Shown here piece after piece: positions 8,200 through 17,264 of a stretch of DNA of 64,000 nt. The notes below the pieces were generated by a model. It had not been told where the DNA came from. It saw nothing but the letters and a program-made list of their open reading frames with translations, and did no database searches. The number at the start of each line of letters is the position of its first letter. Within the stretch, counting starts at the first letter, position 1. Source of the stretch: JACVRW01 sp963820315 (GTDB lineage Bacteria > Actinomycetota > Thermoleophilia > Solirubrobacterales > Thermoleophilaceae); contig CAWFZK010000046.1 in NCBI GenBank assembly GCA_963820315.1, positions 1 to 64,000 on the forward strand. Direction: 5' to 3'. The position numbers and the translations under genes were made by a program.

Positions 8200-9601
8200 T
8201 TGAACGAGACCAGTCAGCCCGTTGAGCTGCTGCTCACGATCAGCCGCGAAGGCCCCGAGACGCTCGTCGCGCAGATCGAGGGCCAGCTCCGCGTTGCGAT
8301 CCGCGACGGCTCCCTGCGTCCCGGCGCTCAGGTGCCCTCGACGCGCGACCTGGCGCGCCAGCTGGGCGTCTCGCGCCGCGTAGTGGTGGATGCCTACGGG
8401 CAGCTCGCTGCCGAGGGTTACCTGCTGCTGCGGCAGGGGGCCCGCCCGCAGGTGTCCGAGGCCACTGCCGCGGGCGTGGCGAGCGAGCACGTCGCGACGG
8501 CACCGGCGCGCCCGCCGCGCTACGACTTCCGCCCGAGCGTCCCCGACGTGTCCGACTTCCCACGCAGCTCCTGGCTCCGCTCGCTGCGCCAGGCACTGGG
8601 CGCGATCGCCGACCTCGACCTCGGCTACGGCGACCCGCTCGGCGTCGAGGAGCTGCGCAGCGCGCTGTCCGACTATCTCGGCCGGGTGCGTGGCGTGGTC
8701 GCCGAGCCCGGGCGTGTGATCGTGACGAGCGGCTACACGCAGGGACTCGCGCTCGTGGCGCACGCGCTCGCGACCGGTGGCGCCAGGCGCATCGCGATCG
8801 AGGACCCGACCAACCCCCAGCAGAGGGACATCGTCGCGCGCGCCGGGCTCGAAACAGTCGCGGTCGGAGTCGACGAGCACGGCCTGCGCGTGAGCGAGCT
8901 CGGCGACGTCGACGCCGTGGTGCTGACACCAGCCCACCAGCACCCGACCGGCGTCGTGCTGAGCGGCGAGCGCCGCACGCGCGCTGCTCGGCTGGCTGCG
9001 CGAACGCGGTGGGATCGCGATCGAGGACGACTACGACGCCGAGTACCGCTACGACCGCGCCGCGGTCGGCGCGCTGCAGGGACTCGATCCCGAGCGGGTC
9101 GTCTACGCGGGCTCCTCGAGCAAGACGCTCGCGCCCGCCCTCCGGATCGGCTGGCTCGTCGCGCCGCCGGCGCTCGTCGAGCCGATCCGCGCCGAGAAGC
9201 TGCTCGCCGACCGCGGCACCGCGCGCATCGAGCAGCTCGCGCTCGCCGACTTCCTGAGGCGCGGCGACCTCGACCGCTATCTGCGCCGTATGCGCGTCCG
9301 CTACCGGGCGCGTCGCGACGCGCTCGTTGCGGCGGTCGAGGAGGAGCTCCCCGAAGCGACGATCCGCGGCATCGCGGCGGGTCTGCACGCGACCGTCGAG
9401 CTGCCGTCGGGCGCCGATGAGCGAGCGATCCAGGCCGAGGCGGCGCGGCGGCGCGTGCTGATCGCGGTGATGAGCGATGCACGCATCGGCGCGGCCCCGC
9501 TCCCGCCCGCGCTGCTGCTCGGCTACGCCCATACGCCCGAGCCCTCGATCGCCCCCGGGGTACGCGAGATCGCCGCCGCGGTGCGGGCCTGCGACTCTTG
9601 A
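8200..9601 (+). CDS. MocR/PdxR-type regulator: GntR HTH plus aminotransferase domain (one frameshift)
   Basis: The N-terminal winged helix (about residues 12-80: LVAQIEGQLRVAIRDGSLRPG, ARQLGVSRRVVVDAYGQL) is followed by a fold-type I aminotransferase domain. That domain has YGDPLGVEELRSALSDYL near 145, VTSGYTQGL near 175, EDDYDAEYRYD near 270 and the PLP lysine in SSSKTLAPALRIGW near 305. The frame breaks at about 8979, where one extra base in a CGCGC run separates SGERRT from ALLGWLRERGG; the remainder reads cleanly to TGA 9599-9601. The start is TTG 8200. Such proteins bind PLP and control pyridoxine, GABA, taurine or transporter genes. It probably regulates the divergent MFS gene. Confidence 0.82.
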
Positions 9602-9612
9602 CGGCCGCTCCC

Positions 9613-11442
9613 ATGGCCCACCGCTCCGACATCCGCAACGTCGCGATCATCGCGCACGTCGACCACGGCAAGACGACGCTCGTGGACGCCATGCTGCGCC
9701 AGTCCGGCGTGTTTGCCGCGCACGAGGAGGTCACCGACCGCGTGCTCGACTCGATGGACCAGGAGCGCGAGCGCGGCATCACGATCCTCGCCAAGAACGC
9801 GGCCGTGCGGTACGGCGGCGTGAAGTTGAACCTGGTCGACACGCCCGGGCACGCGGACTTCGGCGGCGAGGTCGAGCGCGGGCTGACGATGGTCGACGGG
9901 GTGATGCTGCTGGTGGACGCCTCCGAAGGGCCGCTGCCGCAGACGCGCTTCGTCCTGCGCAAGGCGCTCGAGGCCGGGCTGCCCGTGATCCTCTGCGTCA
10001 ACAAGGTCGACCGGCCCGACGCGCGCATCTCCGAGGTCGTCGACGAGATCTATGCGCTCTTCATCGACCTCGACGCGAATGAGGAGCAGATCGAGTTCCC
10101 GATCGCCTACACGAACGCGAAGGCCGGCTGGGCGTCGCTCGAGCCCGGAGTGGAGGGAACGGACCTGCGGCCGCTGCTCGACCTGCTCGTCGAGCGCATC
10201 CCGGCGCCCGAGTACGACGAGTCGCACCCGCTGCAGGCGCGCGTCACCAACCTCGACGCCGACCCCTATGTCGGCCGGCTCGCGCTCTGCCGCATCCATC
10301 ACGGCCGCATCTCGAAGGGGCAGACGGTCGCCTGGTGCCGGAGCGACGGCGAGGTCGAGAACGTGCGTGTGGCCGAGCTCTACGTGACCGAGGGCCTGCG
10401 CCGGCTCGCGGCCGAGGATGCCGCCGCCGGCGAGATCATCGCCCTCGCCGGAATCCCCGGGATCACGATCGGCGAGACGATCGCCGACGCGGCGGACCCG
10501 CGTCCGCTACCGGTGATCGCGGTCGAGGAGCCCGCGCTCGGAGTGACGATCGGGGTCAACAACTCGCCGCTCGCCGGGCAGTCCGGGACGAAGCTGACCG
10601 CGCGCCAGGTGCGCGACCGGCTCGAGCAGGAGCTCGTCGGCAACGTGGCCGTGCGCGTGCTCGAGACCGAGAAGCGCGACACCTGGGAGGTCCAGGGTCG
10701 TGGCGAGCTCCAGCTCGCCGTGCTCGTCGAGGCGATGCGGCGCGAGGGCTTCGAGCTCACGGTCGGCAAGCCGCAGGTGGTCACGCGCGAGGTCGACGGC
10801 GTCGTGCACGAGCCGATCGAGCGGCTCTCGATCGACGTACCGGATGACTTCCTCGGCGTGGTGACTCAGTTGCTCGCGCTGCGCAAGGGCCGCATCGAGA
10901 ACATGGTCAACCACGGGACCGGCTGGGTCCGGCTCGAATTCCTGGTGCCGACGCGCGGCCTGATCGGATTCCGCACCGAGTTCCTGACCGAGACGCGCGG
11001 CTCGGGGATCCTGCATTCGGTGTTCGAGCGCTACGAGCCCTGGCAGGGCGAGATCCGCACGCGGCCGACCGGCTCGCTGGTGGCGGACCGCAGGGGCCCG
11101 ACCGCCGGGTTCGCACTGCTCAAGTTGCAGGAGCGCGGCCAGCTCTTCGTCGCGCCCGGCGAGGAGGTCTACGAGGGAATGGTCGTAGGCGAGAACGCGC
11201 GCGCCGACGACCTCGACGTCAACGCGGTGCGCGAGAAGAAACTCACCAACATGCGCGCCTCCGGCTCGGACGAGACGGTCAAGCTCGTCCCCCACCACCG
11301 GCTCTCACTCGACCAGGCACTCGAGTTCATCCGCGACGACGAGTGCGTCGAGGTCACGCCCGACGGGGTGCGGCTGCGGAAGCTCGTGCTGGAGGCGGTC
11401 GCCCGCCAGAAGGCGGCGCGGGCGCGGCGGGCGCCGGCTTAG
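9613..11442 (+). CDS. typA: ribosome-associated GTPase TypA/BipA
   Basis: A 609-residue translation-factor GTPase of the EF-G family that binds the 70S ribosome and affects stress adaptation and ribosome assembly. Seen: G1 IIAHVDHGKTTLVDAML (residues 12-28), switch I with ERERGITILAKN, G3 LVDTPGHADFGGEVERG, G4 NKVDRPDAR, then domain II and EF-G-like domains. The BipA C-terminal domain carries GFRTEFLTETRGSGILH and NMRASGSDE. ATG 9613 gives the usual family start; a TTG at 9598 overlapping the MocR stop would add five residues. The stop is followed by a hairpin. Confidence 0.96.
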   Translation: MAHRSDIRNVAIIAHVDHGKTTLVDAMLRQSGVFAAHEEVTDRVLDSMDQERERGITILAKNAAVRYGGVKLNLVDTPGHADFGGEVERGLTMVDGVMLLVDASEGPLPQTRFVLRKALEAGLPVILCVNKVDRPDARISEVVDEIYALFIDLDANEEQIEFPIAYTNAKAGWASLEPGVEGTDLRPLLDLLVERIPAPEYDESHPLQARVTNLDADPYVGRLALCRIHHGRISKGQTVAWCRSDGEVENVRVAELYVTEGLRRLAAEDAAAGEIIALAGIPGITIGETIADAADPRPLPVIAVEEPALGVTIGVNNSPLAGQSGTKLTARQVRDRLEQELVGNVAVRVLETEKRDTWEVQGRGELQLAVLVEAMRREGFELTVGKPQVVTREVDGVVHEPIERLSIDVPDDFLGVVTQLLALRKGRIENMVNHGTGWVRLEFLVPTRGLIGFRTEFLTETRGSGILHSVFERYEPWQGEIRTRPTGSLVADRRGPTAGFALLKLQERGQLFVAPGEEVYEGMVVGENARADDLDVNAVREKKLTNMRASGSDETVKLVPHHRLSLDQALEFIRDDECVEVTPDGVRLRKLVLEAVARQKAARARRAPA

Positions 11443-11460
11443 GCTCGACGCGCCACGGCG

Positions 11461-11501
11461 CGTCCTGACTTTGCCTTCGCTGAGCGGGTCAAGTCAGGAC
11501 G
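11461..11501. terminator. inverted repeat after typA, likely terminator
   Basis: CGTCCTGACTT (11461-11471) and AAGTCAGGACG (11491-11501) form a perfect 11-bp stem with a 19-base loop. It begins 18 bases after the typA stop. There is no T-run, as is usual in very high-GC actinobacteria. It could also be part of a larger structured intergenic element (see the repeat at 11535). Confidence 0.55.
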
Positions 11502-11534
11502 GCTGCCTGAATCTTGCTCGCCAGCTGATCGACC

Positions 11535-11556
11535 CCCTTCCCCAGCCCTGACCCGG
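11535..11556. repeat. copy of a dispersed 22-bp intergenic motif
   Basis: The 22 bases here (core CCCTTCCCCAGCC, then CTGACCCGG) recur exactly in inverted orientation at 29459-29480. The two halves appear again, separated by 12 bases, at 29582-29614. An exact 22-base match at two sites 18 kb apart in non-coding DNA is unlikely by chance. It lies between the typA hairpin and the next gene's promoter region. Function unknown; it may be part of a REP-like or small-RNA family. Confidence 0.5.
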
Positions 11557-11596
11557 CCCGCGGAGACCGTCCGAACAGATCGGTTACCTTGTCGCC

Positions 11597-12169
11597 GTGC
11601 TCGCGCGACTCGCACGGCGTCGCACACGCCCGGTCCTGATCGCCGCACTCGCGGCGGCCACTGCGCTCGTGGCGGCCGCGCCGGCCGACGCCCGCTCGTT
11701 CGTCCTGCGCGCCACCGGCAGCCAGACGGGGCTCGGTGAGGTCCGCGCGATCGGCGACTTCAAGCCGTCCGTGAACCCGCGCCTGCGCGCCGCGGTGCGT
11801 GCGTTCGGACAGCCCGACCGCAGGCGCGGCGGTGGCGAGATCTGCCGCGTCCGCTGGGATCGCTTCGGGCTCACGATCATCTTCCAGAACTTCGGTGGCG
11901 TCGACTCGTGCGGGCCGCGCGGCCTGGCGCAGAAGGCCGTCGTGACCGGCGACCGGCCCTGGCGCACCACGAAGGGGCTGCGCCTGGGCGACAGCGTCGC
12001 CCGGATCCAGCAGCTCCACCCGAGCGCCCGCCGCACCCCGCGGGGCTTCCGGATCATCTCCGGGATCCTGCCGTTCGGCAGGCCGGTGCCCTACGCGGTG
12101 CTGGGCGCACGGCTCCAGGGCGGCGACGTGAGCGCCTTCACGCTGTTCGTCGGCGCCGCCGGCGACTGA
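11597..12169 (+). CDS. secreted protein of unknown function
   Basis: A 190-residue protein with a clear signal peptide (RRTRPVLIAALAAATALVAAAPADA, cleavage near residue 32). The mature part contains one cysteine pair candidate (GEICRVRW, GVDSCGPRG) and a segment KGLRLGDSVARIQQLHPSA. That segment resembles the G-D-xhxxhxxxhP element of SmpA/OmlA-like small secreted domains. The secreted protein at 14230-14763 has a comparable overall plan. Start GTG 11597. It is monocistronic, convergent with the GlsB-like gene. No function can be assigned. Confidence 0.75.
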   Translation: MLARLARRRTRPVLIAALAAATALVAAAPADARSFVLRATGSQTGLGEVRAIGDFKPSVNPRLRAAVRAFGQPDRRRGGGEICRVRWDRFGLTIIFQNFGGVDSCGPRGLAQKAVVTGDRPWRTTKGLRLGDSVARIQQLHPSARRTPRGFRIISGILPFGRPVPYAVLGARLQGGDVSAFTLFVGAAGD

Positions 12170-12176
12170 TCCGCAG

Positions 12177-12464
12177 CTAGCTCCCCGGCCCGAGCCGCTC
12201 GCGCCGGTCGCCGCCGCCCACACCGAGGCCCTCCGCTCCGGCGATCAGGCCCGCGGCCGCGATCACGCCCACGATGGTGCCGAGGAAGTTGAGCTCCCAG
12301 ATGTCGCCGGTACCGATCGCGCTCGCGACGATGCCACCGATGAGCGCCCCGCCGATGCCGAGCAGGACCGTCATGAGCATGCCGATGTGCTGGCGCCCCG
12401 GCAGCACGAGCCGGGCCAGCACGCCGATGACGATTCCGATGATGATGAGTCCGAGAATCTGCAC
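12177..12464 (-). CDS. GlsB/YeaQ/YmgE-family stress membrane protein
   Basis: A 95-residue protein with three hydrophobic helices. It has the family pattern of small transglycosylase-associated (YeaQ/YmgE) proteins: IIGIVIGVLARLVLPGRQ at the start, GMLMTVLLGIGGALIGGIVAS in the middle and FLGTIVGVIAAAGLIAG at the end. Members are induced by general stress and sit in the cytoplasmic membrane; their biochemical role is not established. A hydrophilic tail GGGDRRERLGPGS follows the last helix. Start ATG 12464. The upstream neighbour is adenine deaminase on the same strand, 39 bases away. Confidence 0.88.
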   Translation of the reverse strand: MQILGLIIIGIVIGVLARLVLPGRQHIGMLMTVLLGIGGALIGGIVASAIGTGDIWELNFLGTIVGVIAAAGLIAGAEGLGVGGGDRRERLGPGS

Positions 12465-12503
12465 GTATCTCTTGTTTCCGCCCTGGGCCTGGGCAAAACC
12501 GCG

Positions 12504-14219
12504 CTACGCCTCGACCGGCACGTAGTCGAAGCGCCTGACGTCGACCACACCGCCGTCCGTGAGGCGGAGCTCCGGGATCACCGACAGGGCGAAGAACGAC
12601 AGCTGCATGAACGGCTCCTCCACCGTCGTGCCGAGCCGGGATGCCGCGGCCTCGCCGAGCGCCGCCAGCTGACCCGCGACCTCGGCGGCGGGCAGGTCGC
12701 TCATGAGGCCGGCCAGCGGCAGCGGCACCTCGCCGGCCACCTGGCCGTCGAGCACGGCGACCTGGCCGCCACCCAGCTCCGCCAGCCGGGCGACCGCGAG
12801 CGCCATGTCCGCGCCTGCGCCGGGTGCTCCCACGGTCACGCAGTTGTGGCCGTCGTGCGCGACGGTCGAGGCCATCGCGCCGCGCTCGATGCCAAAGCCG
12901 GTCGCGTAGCCGAGACCGATCCGGCCCGTCGCGTGGTGGCGCTCGACTACGGCGGCGTGCGCCAGGTCCGCGCCTGGCTCGCCCACGGTGAGCACTCGCT
13001 CGCGCGTGCTGATGCTGCGGCTCTCGACTCCGACGGCGCGCACGCGCGTTCCCGGCGGGTGCGTGAGCACCAGTTGCTCCGCTACAGGCAGGCTTCCGAG
13101 ATGCATCGTGCCGCGCAGCAGCTCGGGGATCGGAGCCGAGGGCACCGCGCCCGCCACGATCTCGCCGTCCGCCGCGACGAGCCGGCCGGCCTGCCACACG
13201 CGCGCCGGCCTCCACGTGCCGAGCTCGTCGAAGCAGAGGACGTCGGCCTGCTTGCCGGGCCCAAGGCTGCCGAGCGAGTCGAAGCGGTGGTAGCGGGCCG
13301 GGTGCGTGCTCGCCAGCAGCAGCGCGTCGACCTCGGAGACGCCGGCGGCGACCGCCAAGCGCGCGCAGTCGTTGATATGGCCGGCGCGCAGGAGCGTGTC
13401 GGGCTCGCGGTCGTCGGTGCAGAGCGCCGCAAGCTCGGGGCCGTGCTCCAGGACGTCGGGGATCAGCGCCTCGAGGTTCTGGCTGGCGGAGCCCTGCCGG
13501 ATGAAGACCCACATGCCCTTGCGCCGCCGCTCGATCACCTCGTCGAGCGTCGTCGACTCGTGGTCGGACTCGACGCCGGCGGCGAGGTAGGCGTCCAGGT
13601 CGCGGCCGAGAACGCCAGGGCTGTGGCCGTCGACCCGCCGTCCCCCGGCCGCGCGGATGCGCGCGAGCATCTCGGGGTCGCCTGCGATCACGCCCGGGAA
13701 GTTCATGACCTCCGCCACTCCGCGGGCCCCGTGCTCCTCGATCAGATCGCGGATGTCGTCCGCGAAGAGCGCCGCCCCGGAGCTCTCGAACGGCGACGCC
13801 GGGACGCAGCTCGAGGCGTAGACCCCGAACGTGAACGGAAGCGGCGCGGCCGCCTCGGCCAGCGCCACGACGCCCGGAACGCCGAGCACGTTTGCGACCT
13901 CGTGCGGGTCGGCGGCCACGGCCGTGGTGCCGTGCGGAAGCACCGTTCGCACGAACTCGTCGATCCAGAGCTTGGTCGACTCGAGGTGCATGTGGGCGTC
14001 GATGAAGGCCGACGTGAGCGCGCTGCCGCCGACGTCGACGACCTCGTGGGCGTCGCGCTCGCCCCAGCCGGCCACGACGCCGTCGGCGATCGCGAGGGCG
14101 GTCTCGACCCACTCGCGCCGGGCCGGGCTGAACACGCGGCCACCGGTGAGCAGCAGGTCGGCGGGCTCGTCGCCGCGCGCTACGGCGATCGCCCGTGGGG
14201 ACGCCTGGGGGCGCGTCAT
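12504..14219 (-). CDS. ade: adenine deaminase
   Basis: A 571-residue amidohydrolase that converts adenine to hypoxanthine plus ammonia in purine salvage. Seen: the N-terminal beta-sandwich segment ADLLLTGGRVFSPARREWVETALAIADG; the metal-binding DAHMHLES (H76, H78); AADPHEVANVLG; the signature NFPGVIAGDPEMLARI; GHSPGVLGRDLDAYLAAG; and the C-terminal adenine-deaminase domain with GFGIERGAMASTVAHDGHN. Length is typical (about 550-600). Start ATG 14219, with 10 bases to the gene upstream, so it may be cotranscribed with the secreted protein gene. Confidence 0.95.
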   Translation of the reverse strand: MTRPQASPRAIAVARGDEPADLLLTGGRVFSPARREWVETALAIADGVVAGWGERDAHEVVDVGGSALTSAFIDAHMHLESTKLWIDEFVRTVLPHGTTAVAADPHEVANVLGVPGVVALAEAAAPLPFTFGVYASSCVPASPFESSGAALFADDIRDLIEEHGARGVAEVMNFPGVIAGDPEMLARIRAAGGRRVDGHSPGVLGRDLDAYLAAGVESDHESTTLDEVIERRRKGMWVFIRQGSASQNLEALIPDVLEHGPELAALCTDDREPDTLLRAGHINDCARLAVAAGVSEVDALLLASTHPARYHRFDSLGSLGPGKQADVLCFDELGTWRPARVWQAGRLVAADGEIVAGAVPSAPIPELLRGTMHLGSLPVAEQLVLTHPPGTRVRAVGVESRSISTRERVLTVGEPGADLAHAAVVERHHATGRIGLGYATGFGIERGAMASTVAHDGHNCVTVGAPGAGADMALAVARLAELGGGQVAVLDGQVAGEVPLPLAGLMSDLPAAEVAGQLAALGEAAASRLGTTVEEPFMQLSFFALSVIPELRLTDGGVVDVRRFDYVPVEA

Positions 14220-14229
14220 CGCGCTGGCG

Positions 14230-14763
14230 CTACTCGCAGAACGGCACGCGCGGGACGGCGATCAGGATCGTCCGCTTCGTGTCGACGTCGACGGCGAACT
14301 GGATCCGGCCGCCGCCGTTCGGCGGGATCTTGACGAGCGTGATGCCGAACTGAGCGTCGGTGGAGTGGTCGACGCGCGCGCGCGGGAAGGCCGTGCGGAT
14401 CCGCCGGATGCGCGCGCCGATGCCGACCCCGCGCGCACGCGCACCGCCGCGCACCACGATCGTGCGGGCGCGGCGCGGCGTGCTCGTCGAGAAGTCCACG
14501 CTGCCGCTGAGCGGCGCGAGCAGGCGCGCCGAGCGCGCGTTCGGCCCGGCGGGCTCGCAACCTCTGCGCAGGCGCCCGATCAGGCCCTGCTGGCGGAGCT
14601 GCGCGGCGGTCATGCCGAGCTTGACGGCGCCCACCCCGGCGGGGGTGATGCGCTGCGCGGAGCCGGCGGCCTCCGGGCTGCGATCGGCTTGGACGGCTAC
14701 GGGGACGAGGAGGCAGGCGGGCAGCACGACTGCTGCGACGAGGCCCCAGCGGGAGCGCGGCAT
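14230..14763 (-). CDS. secreted protein of unknown function
   Basis: A 177-residue protein with a signal peptide (MPRSRWGLVAAVVLPACLLVPVAVQA). The mature part starts with ITPAGVGAVKLGMTAAQLRQQGLIG, a KLGMTxxQLR element seen in small secreted actinobacterial proteins. It then has a central GCEP cysteine and GVGIGARIRRIRTAFPRARV, again a G-hxxIRxxFP repeat of the same idea. The C-terminus ends VPFCE. So it appears to hold two SmpA-like modules. Function unknown. It is tandem with ade and the thioesterase gene on the minus strand. Confidence 0.75.
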   Translation of the reverse strand: MPRSRWGLVAAVVLPACLLVPVAVQADRSPEAAGSAQRITPAGVGAVKLGMTAAQLRQQGLIGRLRRGCEPAGPNARSARLLAPLSGSVDFSTSTPRRARTIVVRGGARARGVGIGARIRRIRTAFPRARVDHSTDAQFGITLVKIPPNGGGRIQFAVDVDTKRTILIAVPRVPFCE

Positions 14764-14787
14764 CGCGGCATCGTAGCGCCGCCCCGG

Positions 14788-15570
14788 CTAACCGGCGATC
14801 GCAAGCTGGCGGCCCTGGGCGAGCAGCTCGCCCTCGCGCGAGAAGATCTCCGCCTCCTCCTCCAGAAAGCCATGCCGTGCCAGCCGCGTTCGGGAGCGGC
14901 AGAGCGCCCAGTCGTGCTCGCGCGGCAGCCGGCCGCGGAGATGGACCGTGAGCTCGAGCGTGGGGACCGCGAGTGGCTCGGTCCGCACCGCGAACACAGC
15001 GGGGAACCATGAGTCGGTGAACGCGACCAGCGCGGCGGCGTCGAGCGGGCGCTCGTCGCGCAGCCGCAGCCAGCCGCCCGTGAGCGCCTCGTCGCCGCCG
15101 CCGAGCGTCGGCGTCCCGATCGCGGGCAGGTAGTCGAACTGCCGGCTGAAGGGCGGCGCGTCGGGCGCGCTGGGCAGCCCGGCGGTCTCGTCCGGGGGGC
15201 TCACCACGGGCGTATCGAGCTGGTCGAGCTCGATACCGTCGCGCTCGTCGGCGAAGACGGCAGCGGCGGTCGCCATCAGGCGGCCCTCCTGCACGAGCCG
15301 CGCGCGCATGAAGCTCACCGAACGGCCGTGCCGGTCCGCCTCGACCTGCACCTCGGCCGGCCCCTCGCTCGGCCGGCCCAGGTAGTGCAGCGTGATCGAG
15401 CGCAGCGGCCGCGCGGCCAGCTCGGGCGTGGCGCTGAGCGCGCGCACGACGATCGCTCCGAGGTAGCCGCCGTTCGGCCCGGCCCCGACCCACCAGTCCG
15501 GGCTGATGTCGCAGCCGTAGATCCCGTCGCCGCGCGGCTCGACGCCGGTGTCGCGCTCGAAGTCGCCCAT
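14788..15570 (-). CDS. acyl-CoA thioesterase family protein (TesB-like double hot dog)
   Basis: A 260-residue protein of the 4HBT_3/TesB-like type. The N-terminal hot-dog half has YGCDISPDWWVGAGPNGGYLGAIVVRAL and PLRSITLHYLGRPSEGPAEV (substrate cavity); the C-terminal half has ALVAFTDSWFPAVFAV and LELTVHLRGRLP. Such enzymes hydrolyse acyl-CoA thioesters in the cytoplasm. ATG 15570 (MGDFERDTG) is the likely start; an upstream GTG or ATG would add only four residues. It diverges from ltrA with about 50 bases between the genes. Specific substrate unknown. Confidence 0.85.
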   Translation of the reverse strand: MGDFERDTGVEPRGDGIYGCDISPDWWVGAGPNGGYLGAIVVRALSATPELAARPLRSITLHYLGRPSEGPAEVQVEADRHGRSVSFMRARLVQEGRLMATAAAVFADERDGIELDQLDTPVVSPPDETAGLPSAPDAPPFSRQFDYLPAIGTPTLGGGDEALTGGWLRLRDERPLDAAALVAFTDSWFPAVFAVRTEPLAVPTLELTVHLRGRLPREHDWALCRSRTRLARHGFLEEEAEIFSREGELLAQGRQLAIAG

Positions 15571-15621
15571 CGCGGGCGGCAAGACTAGCCACGCCCGTCG
15601 CCGTGGCCATACTGGGCGCCG

Positions 15622-16791
15622 ATGGAGGCCGCAAGCCGCAGCGCCCGCATGACGCTCCGGACCGAGGAGACCGTCAAGCCGCTCGAGCTCTTCTTCGACC
15701 TGGTCTTCGTGCTGGCCATCACCCAGTGCACGCAGCTGATGGCCGACGATCCGACCTGGGAAGGGCTCGCCCGCGGGCTGCTCGTGCTCGGCGTGCTGTG
15801 GTGGTCATGGGTCGGCTACTCGTGGCTGACGAGCGTGGTCAACCCCGAGGAGGGGCTCGTCCGCTTCGCGATCTTCGGGGCGATGGCGGCGCTGCTCGTG
15901 GTGGCGCTGTGCGTGCCCGAGGCGTTCGGAGACCTCGGTCTGCTGTTCGCGTGTGCCTACTTCGTCGTCCGCATCGGGCAGGTCACCCTGCTGTACGCCG
16001 CGGGCCGCGGCGACCCAGGGCTGCGACGCTCGGTCGCCGGGCTGGCCGTCGGCACGCTTATCGGGACGAGCATCCTGATCGTTGCCTCGTTCACCGACGG
16101 CTTACTGCAGGGAGGGCTGTGGGCGCTGGCCCTGGCACTCGACGTCGGCGAGCCGTACCTGTTCGGCTCCGAGGGCTGGAAGCTCTCACCGCGCCACTTC
16201 GTCGAGCGCCACGGGCTGATCATCATCATCGCGCTGGGCGAGTCGATCGTTGCGATCGGCGCCGGAGTTGAGGGCGAGGTCGATGCCGGCGTGGTCGTGG
16301 CCGCGGTGCTCGGCGTGGGCGTGGCCGCGGCGCTCTGGTGGCTCTACTTCGACGTCGTCGCGCTCGTGGCCGAGCGGCGCCTGACCCAGGCCGAGCCCGG
16401 AAAGGAGCAGAACGAGATCGCGCGCGACTCGTTCTCCTACCTCCACTTCCCCATGGTGGCCGGCATCGTGCTGCTCGCTCTGGGGCTGAAGAAGACGATC
16501 GGGCACGTCGAGGACCCGCTCAAGATCGAGGTGGCGACGGCCATGCTGGGCGGGACGGCGATCTACCTGCTCGCGCACGTGGCGTTCCGCTGGCGCAACG
16601 TCCATCGCTTCAGCACGCAGCGGCTGATCTGCGCCGCCGCACTGCTGGCGCTGATCCCGCTCGCCACCGAGATCGCGTCGCTGGCGACGCTCGCGATCGT
16701 GCTGGCACTGCTGGCCGTGCTGATCGCCTACGAGACGGTGCACTTCGCCGACCTCCGCGAGCGGCTGCGGCACCAGGTCGAGGCCGAGTAG
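15622..16791 (+). CDS. ltrA: low temperature requirement protein A (LtrA) family membrane protein
   Basis: A 389-residue protein with about ten to twelve membrane helices. LtrA hallmarks are present: VKPLELFFDLVFVLAITQCTQLM at residues 17-40, WWSWVGYSWLTSVVNPEEG, WKLSPRHFVERHGLIIIIALGESIVAIG near 190-218, and YLHFPMVAGIVLLALG near 275. LtrA was named from a Listeria mutant that fails at low temperature; the molecular function is unknown. The start could be ATG 15622 or ATG 15649. It is convergent with the DUF2630 gene, the two stops being adjacent. Confidence 0.93.
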   Translation: MEAASRSARMTLRTEETVKPLELFFDLVFVLAITQCTQLMADDPTWEGLARGLLVLGVLWWSWVGYSWLTSVVNPEEGLVRFAIFGAMAALLVVALCVPEAFGDLGLLFACAYFVVRIGQVTLLYAAGRGDPGLRRSVAGLAVGTLIGTSILIVASFTDGLLQGGLWALALALDVGEPYLFGSEGWKLSPRHFVERHGLIIIIALGESIVAIGAGVEGEVDAGVVVAAVLGVGVAAALWWLYFDVVALVAERRLTQAEPGKEQNEIARDSFSYLHFPMVAGIVLLALGLKKTIGHVEDPLKIEVATAMLGGTAIYLLAHVAFRWRNVHRFSTQRLICAAALLALIPLATEIASLATLAIVLALLAVLIAYETVHFADLRERLRHQVEAE

Positions 16792-17103
16792 CTACGGCAC
16801 GTTCGGATTGACCCCCGGGTCGGGCGAGGGCTGGTTGTCGTGCACGCCGTGCTCGAGGTGCGGCGGCTCCGGCTCGGGGCCGTCGAGGTCGTTGGCCGGG
16901 TCGGGCACCTCGCTGTCAGCGAGCGGCTCGGCCCCGGCGCGCCTGAGGCGGAGCGCGCCCCAGCACTCGTCGAGCTCCTTGCGCACCGAATGCAGCCGCT
17001 TGTGCTCGGTGTCGGTGAGGCCGCCGGACTCACTCGCTCGCCAGAGCCGGTGCTCCTCCTCGACAAGCGCCTCGATGCGGTCGAGTACAGGTTGGTCGTT
17101 CAT
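16792..17103 (-). CDS. DUF2630 family protein
   Basis: A 103-residue acidic protein. Its N-terminal half matches DUF2630 (VLDRIEALVEEEHRLWRASESGGLTDTEHKRLHSVRKELDECW), a short helical domain common in actinobacteria and often annotated only as DUF. The C-terminal half is a proline/aspartate-rich tail (DLDGPEPEPPHLEH...PDPGVNPNVP) and is probably unstructured. Start ATG 17103. Its stop touches the ltrA stop. Function unknown. Confidence 0.85.
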   Translation of the reverse strand: MNDQPVLDRIEALVEEEHRLWRASESGGLTDTEHKRLHSVRKELDECWGALRLRRAGAEPLADSEVPDPANDLDGPEPEPPHLEHGVHDNQPSPDPGVNPNVP

Positions 17104-17264
17104 GCGTGGAGGGTAGTTCCAACGGCATGGATTACCGCGTGCTCAAGGCAGCCGACGCCTTCTGGCGCTACCCGGACGCCCGAAGGCGCCTCCCCCGGAG
17201 CTCGAAGGCGCCAAGTAGCGCCGCCCGCGTTTCCCGGCGCAGCCGCGTCGGGTATGGCCCAGGC

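Noticed and set aside
5700..8225. Very long open frame on the plus strand (841 codons) opposite ppc and the MFS gene
   Set aside because: Its protein is low-complexity, rich in Arg/Gly/Ala/Glu, with no domain, while the minus strand carries a complete PEP carboxylase. It is a high-GC antisense shadow.
12387..14333. 648-codon plus-strand frame opposite adenine deaminase
   Set aside because: No motifs and biased composition; the minus strand has all adenine deaminase signatures.
17126..17216. Short frame MDYRVLKAADAFWR... before the propeller protein gene
   Set aside because: The start resembles a cupin N-terminus but the frame quickly becomes Arg/Pro-rich and leads into the signal peptide of the real gene by chance.
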